Below are positions 53,827-62,410 of a DNA stretch of 64,000 nt, one piece after another. A model generated the notes under the pieces. That model was not told the DNA's origin. It searched no databases and saw only the letters and a list, made by a program, of their open reading frames with translations. Position 1 is the first letter of the stretch. Each line of letters begins with the position of its first letter. The stretch spans positions 1 to 64,000 of the forward strand of contig NZ_JAGGKD010000003.1 in the NCBI RefSeq assembly GCF_017873415.1. The letters run 5' to 3'. Source of the stretch: Methanolobus bombayensis (GTDB lineage: Archaea; Halobacteriota; Methanosarcinia; Methanosarcinales; Methanosarcinaceae). The translations under genes were made by a program, and so were the position numbers.

Positions 53827-54531
53827 ATGCGAATAATGAAAGAAACAAATTCAGAAATTGCAATCATGTGGGTTGAAAAGGGACTCAATGAAAAAGACTC
53901 TGAGAAAAAACTGCATTATTTAGATATGGCACTGGAGCTTGATTCCAATAATCCGGTGGCGCTCAACAACAAAGGCATGCTTCTGCATAAAATGGGAAAG
54001 TTCCATGAAGCTATCGAGTGCTATGATAGAATCCTCAAACAATATAACATGTCCAGATATATTCCAGCTCTTTATAACAAATCTTTGACGTTGAAAAAAA
54101 TGGAACTTTTTGAAGCTGCCCTGACCTTTATGAACAGGGCACTGAAACAACAGCCAGATAATGAAAAAATTAAAAAGCATGTTGAAAACCTGACACTTAT
54201 CGTTGAAGGAAGAGGAGAGATCAGGCCGCGCAGGGAAGCACAGATACCAAAAGAGAAACTTGCTGTCAATAAGGTATACACACAATGGGAACCTCCGGCA
54301 GTAAGCACACTACTTGCTTATGAGATGAAATGCAGTCACAAAGACATAAAATATTACAAGGGTTTTGGGGAAGACCTTGTTAAAGAGAAGATAATCCAGG
54401 ACAAGCTTAACCAGAGAATATATTGCTGCGGAACCTGTCGCTTCCATAAAAATGACCTGTGTCAGCATAAAGACACAAAATCTATGTTGATCTCATCCAG
54501 TGCCATATGCAGAAACTTCAGGCCAGAATAA
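53827..54531 (+). CDS. TPR-repeat protein with C-terminal cysteine cluster
   Basis: About 234 residues. TPR-like helical repeats span about residues 10-120 (KKLHYLDMALELDSNNPVAL, NNKGMLLHKMGKFHEAIECY, NKSLTLKKMELFEAALTFMN, RALKQQPDNEKIKKHVENL). After a basic linker the C-terminal 60 residues hold a Cys/His cluster (CCGTCRFHKNDLCQHKD, AICRNF) that probably binds metal. It serves as a protein-interaction scaffold of unknown partner. Possible starts: TTG 53818, ATG 53827, ATG 53836; none has a strong ribosome binding site. Confidence 0.75.
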   Translation: MRIMKETNSEIAIMWVEKGLNEKDSEKKLHYLDMALELDSNNPVALNNKGMLLHKMGKFHEAIECYDRILKQYNMSRYIPALYNKSLTLKKMELFEAALTFMNRALKQQPDNEKIKKHVENLTLIVEGRGEIRPRREAQIPKEKLAVNKVYTQWEPPAVSTLLAYEMKCSHKDIKYYKGFGEDLVKEKIIQDKLNQRIYCCGTCRFHKNDLCQHKDTKSMLISSSAICRNFRPE

Positions 54532-54545
54532 AAAATGATTGAAAT

Positions 54546-54596
54546 AAGCTAACTATAAGCTAAATATAAAGCTAAGAGAAAGTGAATACAAGCTAA
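54546..54596. repeat. Four AAGCTAA direct repeats
   Basis: AAGCTAA at 54546, 54557, 54569 and 54590, that is at steps of 11, 12 and 21 bp, close to whole helical turns. They fill the gap between the convergent TPR and top6A genes. Confidence 0.6.
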
Positions 54597-54611
54597 AAGG
54601 ACAGAAGGGTA

Positions 54612-55721
54612 TCAGAGGATACCCAGGTCAGTCAGACGCTCCGGAAGATATCTTTCCGTCACAAAATCGAGACCTTTTCCTGCAAAGGCCTGCTGTTCTG
54701 CTTTTTTGTTTATTTCAAGCTGCAGGTTTATTTGTTCTTTCCAGTAATCGCTTTCGAACCTTGGATCAGTAAGTTCACTCCTCAGTGCAGCAACGTCTTT
54801 TTCCGTAAGTTTATCCGTTGACAGTTCATATTCCACAATATCAGAAGGCTGAACACCAACAAACTGTGCACCGGGTGTTGCCATATATTCGGAAAGGTGG
54901 GCACTCTTGATAGCACCATATGCAACTGAAGCGAAGATACGATACGACCACGGGTCACCGTCAGTAAAAACAACCACCGGAAGGTCCAGTTCTTCATTCA
55001 TCCTTTTAATTATGCGACGTGTGGAACGGGCGGGCTGCCCTTTAAGGTGCACAAGGATGGCATCGTTTCGTTCATCAAAACCGTTCTCAATGAGCCTTGC
55101 ATACATACCACCAGTCTCAATAGCGATTATAAACTTGGCATCAGTATCGAGGAACTCGATATTTTCCACATTGAAAGGAATCTGATAACCACTTTCTCCG
55201 ATATCTTCCTGACAGTGTATCACACGGTCTCCACGCTTTGTTTCTTCACGCAGACGGAGTGGACCGAACATAGTTGCACCATCTTCCTCAGGACGCATGT
55301 GGAAATATTCTCTTTGAAGGCCGGAAATGATCTCCAGATCCTCGACCAGCCTATCACTTTCAGGTTGCTCGCGGAATTTTGCTACATCCCAGTTCTCAGA
55401 AATATAATACAACTCCCTTAACGTTGAACCCCTGTCCTGACCAAGATGATTCTTTATAAGGAAATCTATAACATGAGAGGTTTTCAATAACTGGAAAGCA
55501 CCTTTTACAGTCTTTGCACTTCTCTCGGTTTCCCTGTCGCCATAAACCCATACATCACTGTCTTCACTGTATTCTATATTCGCTTTTGTACGGCTTGGAA
55601 GAGAAACACTGGGAACAATTTCATCAATGAAATTATCATAAAGTTTCCCTGCAAGACCAAGCAAACGATTGCTTGCCATCTCATCATGTTCTTTTTTCTG
55701 TTGAGAAAGATTATCTGCCAT
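54612..55721 (-). CDS. top6A: DNA topoisomerase VI subunit A
   Basis: 369-residue Spo11/Top6A protein, which makes the double-strand cut through a 5'-tyrosyl bond. The catalytic Tyr lies in [13 protein letters not shown], and the TOPRIM Mg site in [14 protein letters not shown] and [17 protein letters not shown]. Together with subunit B (4 bp upstream in the same operon) it relaxes and decatenates DNA. Full family length. Confidence 0.97.
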   Translation of the reverse strand: MADNLSQQKKEHDEMASNRLLGLAGKLYDNFIDEIVPSVSLPSRTKANIEYSEDSDVWVYGDRETERSAKTVKGAFQLLKTSHVIDFLIKNHLGQDRGSTLRELYYISENWDVAKFREQPESDRLVEDLEIISGLQREYFHMRPEEDGATMFGPLRLREETKRGDRVIHCQEDIGESGYQIPFNVENIEFLDTDAKFIIAIETGGMYARLIENGFDERNDAILVHLKGQPARSTRRIIKRMNEELDLPVVVFTDGDPWSYRIFASVAYGAIKSAHLSEYMATPGAQFVGVQPSDIVEYELSTDKLTEKDVAALRSELTDPRFESDYWKEQINLQLEINKKAEQQAFAGKGLDFVTERYLPERLTDLGIL

Positions 55722-55725
55722 CTAT

Positions 55726-57588
55726 TCACCCCTTTATAGCTTTTGCACCTGTAACAAGTTCTTCATCAAGACCCTCCACGATCAACGTAGGAAGTCTTGA
55801 AATACCTTCCTCATCCAGAGTGGCTACAGAATAACTGAGAACTTTGGAGGCTCCGGGAGAAACACTGAGCTTCCATATGTAATCAAAATCACTCCCCATG
55901 TTTATGACCTTAGGTTCTGGAACTGCATTTTCAATCTCGAAAGGAACCATATCATGCACTTTGAAATTCTGCTTTTTACTTGTGTAGTTCTTGGCCCTGA
56001 TGGAGATATTTGCACCACCATTGCCATCTGGCTGTACTATTCTGTCAACCAGAAGATTACCCATAACTTTTGCAACAACAGGATTTATGTCAGGAACATC
56101 ACGTTCAAGTGTTTCAGCAAGCTTGCTTGCCATCTTTGGTAATACTTTTGTGATAATAACCTCTTTTTCACGTCTCTTTTTAAGATCGTTACGTTTGTTA
56201 AGATACCTGTTCATCTTTCTGGCTACTTCCTTGATGGCAAGCTCTATTTCATCCCTTATTTCAGGAATTTCTGCCACAGCATCTTTGGATTCGGAAGTAA
56301 AAGGAACATTTGTCGATGCTACGTGTACAAGAATTACCACAGGTCCGGTTGGTAATCCACCACCAGGTTGATTCAATCCGTATTGCTTCCACTTAACAGA
56401 CTCAATTGCATGAGTGATAACACATCCACCCTGCTGATACAGAAGAGGAACCCTGTTGGCAAAACGCATGATATCAACACGGTCATCTTTTTGGAGTTCA
56501 CCACCATAGGCAATACCCACTTCAACTATGAACGGATTGCCTGAGAAAACCGATGCATTTCTGGTAGTAGTACCTATGAAGTCAACACTGAATTCCTTCT
56601 CAAGTCCCTTATAGATCAATTCCTCACCTATAGGAGATAAGCAATCAGTTGGTGGAGCCATTAACTTTACTTTAGAGAAAGCATCAAGCAATTTACGAGA
56701 CTGGTCCCTTGTCATCTCATGAGGGTCGAGTTCAGGATCAAGACCTGATGCCTTGCATATTTCTTCTGCTGCAAGATGACCTATCTTTGAGAAAGAATAA
56801 CGCAGGAAAGGAGATAATTTCTGTCTCTCCGTATACCTCAGCATTTTCATGAGAGTTCCAAGTTCAATACCATGAGGATGCGGCAGAATTTCTTTTGCAG
56901 GAACAGGGAGTTTGTCTGTTGCCCTTTCAAAGGTCTCCTGATTTCCATCAGGCTCAATAAGAGTGATCCTGGCGTGAGGATTTACAATTGCTGTGGCCTT
57001 GAGATATTCGTAAATTGACTGGCGTCTTCCTTTCACATAGGAAGCTTCCATTTCCATTTCAATACGTGTACCGTGCGGACGATCCCAGTCAACAACATCA
57101 TCCGTCAGAATTTCCGGATCATTGGTACTGGTATTGATCATTAGTTCGTAATAGTGTGCAGGGTTACCATGACCAATCTTAGAAATGATCTTTGTATGAT
57201 GTCCGGATGTTAGCTGTGAATACAAAACTGATGCCGATATACCGATACCCTGTTGTCCACGGCTCTGTTTGAGGGCGTGGAATCTTGAACCATATAGAAG
57301 TTTTGCAAACACCTTTGGAATCTGTTCCTTGATAATTCCAGGTCCATTATCCTCTATTATGATAACCACATTGTCCTTTCCTGAGCGTTCTATCTGAAGG
57401 AAAATATCAGGAAGTATCTCAGACTCCTCACATGCGTCAAGTGAGTTATCCACTGCTTCCTTGACCGTTGTTATCAAACTGCGTGGTGCAGAGTCAAAAC
57501 CAAGTATTTGCCTGTTCTTTTCAAAGAACTCGGCAACACTTATTGATTTTTGATTTTTTGCAAGTTCTTCTGCAATTGGATTTTCCAT
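55726..57588 (-). CDS. top6B: DNA topoisomerase VI subunit B
   Basis: 620-residue GHKL ATPase subunit. Bergerat motifs: [16 protein letters not shown] (N box), [10 protein letters not shown] and [14 protein letters not shown]; the switch lysine lies in [10 protein letters not shown] and the following strand region. The transducer domain follows and the C terminus is an Ig-like domain ([20 protein letters not shown]). ATP binding closes the two B subunits to pass one duplex through the break made by subunit A. Promoter region upstream (57589-57760) is AT-rich. Confidence 0.97.
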   Translation of the reverse strand: MENPIAEELAKNQKSISVAEFFEKNRQILGFDSAPRSLITTVKEAVDNSLDACEESEILPDIFLQIERSGKDNVVIIIEDNGPGIIKEQIPKVFAKLLYGSRFHALKQSRGQQGIGISASVLYSQLTSGHHTKIISKIGHGNPAHYYELMINTSTNDPEILTDDVVDWDRPHGTRIEMEMEASYVKGRRQSIYEYLKATAIVNPHARITLIEPDGNQETFERATDKLPVPAKEILPHPHGIELGTLMKMLRYTERQKLSPFLRYSFSKIGHLAAEEICKASGLDPELDPHEMTRDQSRKLLDAFSKVKLMAPPTDCLSPIGEELIYKGLEKEFSVDFIGTTTRNASVFSGNPFIVEVGIAYGGELQKDDRVDIMRFANRVPLLYQQGGCVITHAIESVKWKQYGLNQPGGGLPTGPVVILVHVASTNVPFTSESKDAVAEIPEIRDEIELAIKEVARKMNRYLNKRNDLKKRREKEVIITKVLPKMASKLAETLERDVPDINPVVAKVMGNLLVDRIVQPDGNGGANISIRAKNYTSKKQNFKVHDMVPFEIENAVPEPKVINMGSDFDYIWKLSVSPGASKVLSYSVATLDEEGISRLPTLIVEGLDEELVTGAKAIKG

Positions 57589-57761
57589 AAAAATTTCTTC
57601 CTCATCCGTTATTGGTCACGATCCATTATGACCAGAAAATAATATCTCCGAATATATAAAAATGTTTTTTCAGGACCACTGATCATAATACATTCGAGGT
57701 CACTGAATACCAAATAACCATACGATAAGTAGCGACAATTGTTTTATTCGATTATTTTACA

Positions 57762-57995
57762 TTATTTGAGTTCAGCACCCACAATCGTTTGTGTTGCAGT
57801 GACCGAGTCTGCTTCACGAATAATATCAACTATACTGTTCAGTGTCCCGAGATCATCCACTTCAATGATCACAACAAAATCATATTCACCAAATACATGA
57901 TAAATATCCTTAATACCTTCAATCCTGTTGAGTTCATTGTAAGCTATCCTTTCGCTGCCAGGCAGCACATTGACCATAGTTACTCCAATTACCAT
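57762..57995 (-). CDS. Stand-alone RAM (Lrp/AsnC ligand-binding) domain protein
   Basis: 77 residues from ATG 57995 (MVIGVTMVNVLPGSERIAY), a single Lrp/AsnC C-terminal RAM domain: YNELNRIEGIKDIYHVFGEYDFVV, then DDLGTLNSIVDIIREADSV. It has no DNA-binding helix-turn-helix, so it may bind amino acids or pair with a full-length Lrp regulator. A start at 58043 would add 16 residues without family support. Confidence 0.85.
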   Translation of the reverse strand: MVIGVTMVNVLPGSERIAYNELNRIEGIKDIYHVFGEYDFVVIIEVDDLGTLNSIVDIIREADSVTATQTIVGAELK

Positions 57996-58126
57996 TGTAT
58001 CACTTAGACAGAAGTGGAGTACAAGGTATTTAGAAGTTTTCAATATGAAGCATTAGAAAGCTCAAAAACAAACAGAGAACTGTATAATTGATATTCAGGA
58101 CCAATAGGCACTTTTTTGCAAATCAC

Positions 58127-58146
58127 ATCATCATTATTATGATGAT
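58127..58146. promoter_or_regulatory. Palindrome upstream of the candidate small RNA
   Basis: ATCATCAT-tatt-ATGATGAT, perfect 8-bp arms, 9 bp upstream of the TATA palindrome at 58155. Position fits an operator for the transcript at about 58181. Confidence 0.4.
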
Positions 58147-58154
58147 AAGCAAAA

Positions 58155-58166
58155 GCTATATATAGC
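58155..58166 (+). promoter_or_regulatory. TATA box in a perfect palindrome
   Basis: GCTATATATAGC, a 12-bp palindrome. Transcription in the plus direction would start about 25 nt further at about 58181-58186, just ahead of the GC-rich structured stretch. Being symmetric it could also serve the minus strand. Confidence 0.5.
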
Positions 58167-58180
58167 AATAATATCATACT

Positions 58181-58258
58181 AGGATTTGATGAGCGGGTTA
58201 TCCTCTTTTTGACAATAACCCCCACTCCCCAACCCGCTCATACTCCACTCCACTTTTT
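58181..58258 (+). ncRNA. Candidate small non-coding RNA with alternative hairpins
   Basis: A GC-rich island in an AT-rich, gene-free gap, preceded by a palindromic operator-like site and a TATA box and ended by TTTTT (58254-58258). Outer stem: TGAGCGGGTT (58190-58199) with AACCCGCTCA (58231-58240), perfect 10 bp. Inner alternative stem: GGGTTAT (58195-58201) with ATAACCC (58215-58221), perfect 7 bp. The two stems share the GGGTT bases, so they exclude each other. No ORF on either strand is convincing. The RNA class is unknown; no C/D-box D motif and no known riboswitch core could be matched. Confidence 0.5.
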
Positions 58259-58861
58259 GATAATAATTCACTAAAAATAGCGATGAGTCCTGTTTTTTAT
58301 TAATTGTTCCCCCACAGATGAAAATCGTGATTTTACAAAATAAAATTATGAGTTGTCACACCAAAACATACATTTGTTTTATAAAAATAACATGATGCTT
58401 TTTTCCATAATGTTGCACAATTCATACTTAATAACACTACTTTCTAAATAAAAACATATGATGATGCTTGTAGTTCTGATCTGAAATACTAGTGAATAAA
58501 TTAGCAGAAGAAAATAATGCAAAATAATAACTGACTATTCCAGGAGACTTTACAAAAACAAAAAACCAAACATTACCAATCAGTTAGTGAAACATCAATA
58601 AAAACGACACTTATAGTTTAAAACGCAATGATGCGATAATAAGATAGATATCACCTCATATATAGTACATAACATAAAAAATATTATAACTTATATATCA
58701 AAAATAAGACATATATTAAAGCATATGATTAGATGCATGTTATATAATATATACATACATGCATACATATATATATATATATATTGATTCCCCGCTTGGA
58801 TGCGTTTTCTATAAAAGATAGCACTCAATGATAACAAAAATAATCCTGTAAAGAGCAAGGA
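58259..58861. other. Long AT-rich gap with an (AT) tract
   Basis: About 600 bases without a gene on either strand, downstream of the candidate small RNA and of rfcL (convergent side). It ends with CATACATGCATACAT followed by an (AT)n tract at about 58762-58786. I see no Orc1/Cdc6 gene, no origin-type repeat cluster and no further hairpin as strong as the one at 58190. Confidence 0.5.
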
Positions 58862-60370
58862 TTAAAAATCAAAGAGAGTTTTTTGCGGTTTCTTTGGAAT
58901 TTCTTTTTTAGTATCTTCAGAACTCCCAACTTTATCATCAGCATCCTTCTGCCCGGATTGTGAAGATGGACCATTATTTGATCTGGGTAAACGGTCAAGA
59001 CTAAGTTGAGAAGGATCTTTTTTAGGAGCTGCCTTTTCCACAAAAAAAGCAGGTTCATCTGATGGAACAAAGGTCTGACGAATCTCCTGAGCTTCATCAT
59101 AAACTGCCTGAAGCTTTTTTGTGACCTTTTTTGAACCTTTCAAATATAACAGCTCATCCAGAGTCAGACCAAGAGTAGCAACAACATCCACAGCATATTC
59201 ATCCTGCTGAATAAGTCTCGAATACATACCTGCTACTTCCAGACGTGAAAAGCGCATTGATTCATTACAATGAGAACCTATCTTCACAGCGATGTTGTTC
59301 CTCATATTCCTTCTGGAACGCATCTGACCCATCTTTCTCCACAAAGAAGGTGGTTGATACTTAACAAAACCACCACGTACGCGGGATTTTGATACCACCG
59401 TACCGCCAGTCATTAACATCCCTGCATAACGCCACATACGATAATTCTGACGCCTTCGTACACGTCCCAGGAAACGGTCTGAACGAGAGAGATAGGAATA
59501 AGTATTGACAATATCAGGCGTCAGAGGCTCTTCACCTTTGCCCGTATACTGATGCGGGAGATTTTCATCTACCCAGTGAATAAGATCCTCTGGAGTTTCA
59601 TCCAGATTATAGGTTGCCTCCAGAGCAGAAGAGACATCCTTTCCCTTGAAGATACGTCCCACTACTTTGAATATGGATTCTTTGTTATCCCTGTCAGAAG
59701 TGGAAATATCCTCTACAAAAATCTCAGTACGGCCCATTGAAATAGCCTGAAGATCATTAACAGCACTTCGGAAATCGCCATCTGCAGAACCTGCAATTTT
59801 CTCAATGACGCCGGCACCGCACATAACACCTTCCTGTGCAGCAATCTTCTTGAGAGCAGGGATCATTGAGCGGGACTGAACAGAACCGAACTTAAGCTCG
59901 AGACACAGGGAACGTAAAGTCGATGAGAGCCCATAGATGTCATTGGCAATAAGAACAATAGGCTGACTGGATTTCTTTATCACATTAACAATGGCACGGG
60001 CGCCTCCTCGGTCACTATTCCCATGAAGATTATCAGCTTCATCGAGGATAACAAGCCTTTTTTGAGAATTACCGGTAAGTGTTTGCATAGTAGAGGCAGA
60101 ACCTGCAACCTTTTCAATAACACCTGCTGTTCGCTGATCACTGGCATTGAGCTCAATGACCTCCCACCCCATATCTCTGGCAAGTGCATGTGCGGATGAA
60201 GTTTTCCCGATACCTGCCTGGCCATGCAATATTGCTGCCCTTTTATCAGGGATTCCGAGTTCCCATTGCTCGCCCCATTTTCTGAGGTCACCTATTACTT
60301 TCTTGTGACCAACCACATCATCCAGTGAGACTGGCCTGTACTTCTCTGCCCATTCCATCTGCACAGTCAT
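58862..60370 (-). CDS. rfcL: Replication factor C large subunit
   Basis: 502 residues from ATG 60370. AAA+ clamp-loader ATPase: Walker A ILHGQAGIGKTSSAHALA, Walker B LVILDEADNLHG, sensor 1 IVLIANDIYGLSSTLR, then the three-domain RFC body. The C-terminal 80 residues are a charged, disordered linker that ends in a PIP-box (QKTLFDF) which docks on PCNA. Loads the PCNA sliding clamp together with RFC small subunits, encoded elsewhere. TTG 60382 is an alternative start. Divergent from mtxX, 88 bp apart. Confidence 0.96.
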   Translation of the reverse strand: MTVQMEWAEKYRPVSLDDVVGHKKVIGDLRKWGEQWELGIPDKRAAILHGQAGIGKTSSAHALARDMGWEVIELNASDQRTAGVIEKVAGSASTMQTLTGNSQKRLVILDEADNLHGNSDRGGARAIVNVIKKSSQPIVLIANDIYGLSSTLRSLCLELKFGSVQSRSMIPALKKIAAQEGVMCGAGVIEKIAGSADGDFRSAVNDLQAISMGRTEIFVEDISTSDRDNKESIFKVVGRIFKGKDVSSALEATYNLDETPEDLIHWVDENLPHQYTGKGEEPLTPDIVNTYSYLSRSDRFLGRVRRRQNYRMWRYAGMLMTGGTVVSKSRVRGGFVKYQPPSLWRKMGQMRSRRNMRNNIAVKIGSHCNESMRFSRLEVAGMYSRLIQQDEYAVDVVATLGLTLDELLYLKGSKKVTKKLQAVYDEAQEIRQTFVPSDEPAFFVEKAAPKKDPSQLSLDRLPRSNNGPSSQSGQKDADDKVGSSEDTKKEIPKKPQKTLFDF

Positions 60371-60458
60371 GTTATTACCCAATATTCAGGAAAAGTAATT
60401 AATGTTTGCACCACTTTGTTGTTCTGATAGATATTATTGATGGTTAGAGGTATCATCC

Positions 60459-61316
60459 ATGGGATCAAAAAGTACGGAAAATCTCCTGGGCCTTATAGAA
60501 AAAAGGGCATTAGAAAACAGGGCAAGAGTTGCCATTGGAGTACGTAACCCAAACCCCAAGATGTTGAAAAGTGCCAGGGATGCACATGAAGCAGGATACG
60601 CAAATGTTCTGCTTGTAGGCAATAAAAAAGAGATTGAAGAAACAGGTACAGATCTGGATATTATCGGAACAAATGATCCTGAAAGAACCCTGGGCGACCT
60701 GCTTAAATCAAGATACGTGGATGCTGCTGTAAGGGGTACTGCAGGTGCATCTCAAACACTTTCACACCTGAAAAAAATACTTAAACAGGATAGCCTTCAC
60801 AGAATTGCATTATTGCAAACAAGTAAAGGAATACCGTTTTTCATCGCCCCTGTCGGAATTGATGAAGGGAACGAACTGGCTGACAAGATCGAGTTCATAA
60901 AACTGGGAATAGAATACATACGGAGATTCAACATAGAACCTGTGGTTGGCATCCTCTCAGGCGGAAGGCTGGGAGACCTGGGGAGAAATATCCGGGTTGA
61001 TCAGACACTTGCAGAAGGTGACTTCATCGTAAACAGGATAAGAGAGCATGGAATAGAGGCAAAGCATCATACCATCCTGATCGAGGATGCAATAAAAGAA
61101 GCTAATTTCATACTTGCCCCTGATGGGATATCAGGTAATCTGATATTCAGAACCCTGGTATTCCTCGGAGGAGGAGATGGGCTGGGAGCACCCGTCCTGA
61201 TGGATGATTACGTCTTTGTTGATACATCAAGGGTAGGCGGACATTACACAAAAGCAATTATGCTTGCCAGTGCACTGGTTGGAAAGCAGGATACAAAGGC
61301 AACTGACGAACAATAA
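60459..61316 (+). CDS. mtxX: Methanogenesis marker protein 4 (MtxX)
   Basis: 285-residue protein of the MtxX/methanogenesis marker 4 family, found in methanogens and resembling phosphotransacetylase-type folds. Motifs: [63 protein letters not shown] and the glycine-rich end [16 protein letters not shown]. Its exact role is not established; the family is a marker for methanogenesis, which supports the organism call. Confidence 0.93.
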   Translation: MGSKSTENLLGLIEKRALENRARVAIGVRNPNPKMLKSARDAHEAGYANVLLVGNKKEIEETGTDLDIIGTNDPERTLGDLLKSRYVDAAVRGTAGASQTLSHLKKILKQDSLHRIALLQTSKGIPFFIAPVGIDEGNELADKIEFIKLGIEYIRRFNIEPVVGILSGGRLGDLGRNIRVDQTLAEGDFIVNRIREHGIEAKHHTILIEDAIKEANFILAPDGISGNLIFRTLVFLGGGDGLGAPVLMDDYVFVDTSRVGGHYTKAIMLASALVGKQDTKATDEQ

Positions 61317-61414
61317 CGTAATATACTGGATACATAGAATCTAATAATTATATTTATTAAATTCATTTTATTTCATTGGAAATAGCATTATAAGAAATCA
61401 ATAATGCACAGGGA

Positions 61415-62188
61415 ATGAGCGACATGGAAGCTGTACTGATAAAAGCAAAAACTATCTCTTCGGCATGGTCCCAGTTGATCCATGAGATCTATGAGAAGGG
61501 AGAGGAACATAAGCCCGACTATAAAACTATGACAAAAAGGGTTCACGCCACCATATACATAGAGGATGTGAACAATAATCAGGTAAATGATGCCGTACCT
61601 TTTGGAGCTAATCTTATATCCAAATATAAGGAAGAGCTCACAGAAGAATATGCAGACTGGTACAATTCCCTGGCTGACGATGATAAGAGAAAATTCGACT
61701 ACTGTTATGCTAAGCAGTTGTTCAGGTATGGAGAGGCTGCATATAATACAGTTAAGGCAAATGTTGAGAATCTACGCCCCGGATCCAGAAGACATGTAGG
61801 CGTGCTCTGGGAAAATGAAGTGCATATACCTAAATTCGAGGATCAGCCTTGCTGGATAGCTTACAAGGTCGAACAACTGAATGAAAAACAAGTACGAATT
61901 TATCTGCTTTACAGATCATGGGACGCATTTGGCGGATTCCCTGCGAATATACCGGCAATTGTAGAAGGATTCAAAAAGGTATTCAGAGAAAATAATCTGG
62001 ATATTGAGATAGAATCATTGATAGCAACCGGATGGGACACTCACATCTATGACACCGATCTGCAGGCTGTTGAAAAAATATTCAAGGCCAATTCACTTTG
62101 CCCAATATGCAAATGTATAACTCCAAAACACTCATTTATCCAGACAACAAAAGGTAAAGCATGTCCCGAATGTAAGAAATCAATGTAA
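61415..62188 (+). CDS. Thymidylate-synthase-like protein with C-terminal zinc ribbon
   Basis: 257 residues. Residues about 120-220 carry the ThyA catalytic pattern: GSRRHVGVLW, the nucleophile region QPCWIAYKV (Cys146, usual PCH is PCW), RSWDAFGGFPANI (Arg167, Asp170, Asn178) and the dUMP-sugar motif THIYDTDLQAVEK (His210, Tyr212). The N-terminal half is divergent from bacterial ThyA, as in archaeal forms. Residues 229-253 add a zinc-ribbon tail (CPICKC, CPEC). Likely reaction: methylation of dUMP (or a related pyrimidine) at C5; the methyl donor in a tetrahydromethanopterin-using methanogen is uncertain. ATG 61424 is a possible alternative start. Followed by a hairpin (62248-62282). Confidence 0.8.
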   Translation: MSDMEAVLIKAKTISSAWSQLIHEIYEKGEEHKPDYKTMTKRVHATIYIEDVNNNQVNDAVPFGANLISKYKEELTEEYADWYNSLADDDKRKFDYCYAKQLFRYGEAAYNTVKANVENLRPGSRRHVGVLWENEVHIPKFEDQPCWIAYKVEQLNEKQVRIYLLYRSWDAFGGFPANIPAIVEGFKKVFRENNLDIEIESLIATGWDTHIYDTDLQAVEKIFKANSLCPICKCITPKHSFIQTTKGKACPECKKSM

Positions 62189-62247
62189 TCTTACATTTAT
62201 CTCATTTTTTAGATTATTTTTATAATAGATTTCCATTCACATTGAAT

Positions 62248-62282
62248 GTAACGGCCCCCATGATCTTGTTTTTAGCCGTTAC
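62248..62282 (+). terminator. Stem-loop downstream of the thymidylate-synthase-like gene
   Basis: GTAACGGC (62248-62255) and GCCGTTAC (62275-62282), perfect 8-bp stem, 19-nt loop containing TTGTTTTTA. Terminator or the base of a small structured RNA; no clear T-run follows. Confidence 0.45.
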
Positions 62283-62347
62283 TACACTCATTTTCATACA
62301 CAACAAGCAACATACATAATTTTTAAAATATAATTCCATTAATTATA

Positions 62348-62378
62348 TATGTATGAATTATGCATACATATGTATGAT
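62348..62378. promoter_or_regulatory. Operator-like TATGTATGA repeats
   Basis: TATGTATGA at 62348 and again at 62370, exactly 22 bp apart (two helical turns), with an inverted CATACATA between them. The right part forms the perfect palindrome CATACATATGTATG (62363-62376). It ends about 33 bp before the ATG of a ribbon-helix-helix protein, a class that often binds such repeats to control its own gene. Confidence 0.55.
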
Positions 62379-62410
62379 TCCATTATTTGATCACAAAGGA
62401 GAGTTTGCCC

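Noticed and set aside
58040-58225. 61-codon minus-strand frame over the candidate small RNA promoter
   Set aside because: No start signal; it runs through the palindromes and TATA box.
58186-58240. C/D-box guide RNA, because TGATGA occurs near 58187
   Set aside because: No CTGA D box at the expected position and the main feature is a long stem instead.
58750-58790. Replication origin, because of the (AT) tract
   Set aside because: No orc1/cdc6 gene, no origin-recognition-box repeats; a simple AT tract is not enough, although rfcL is close by.
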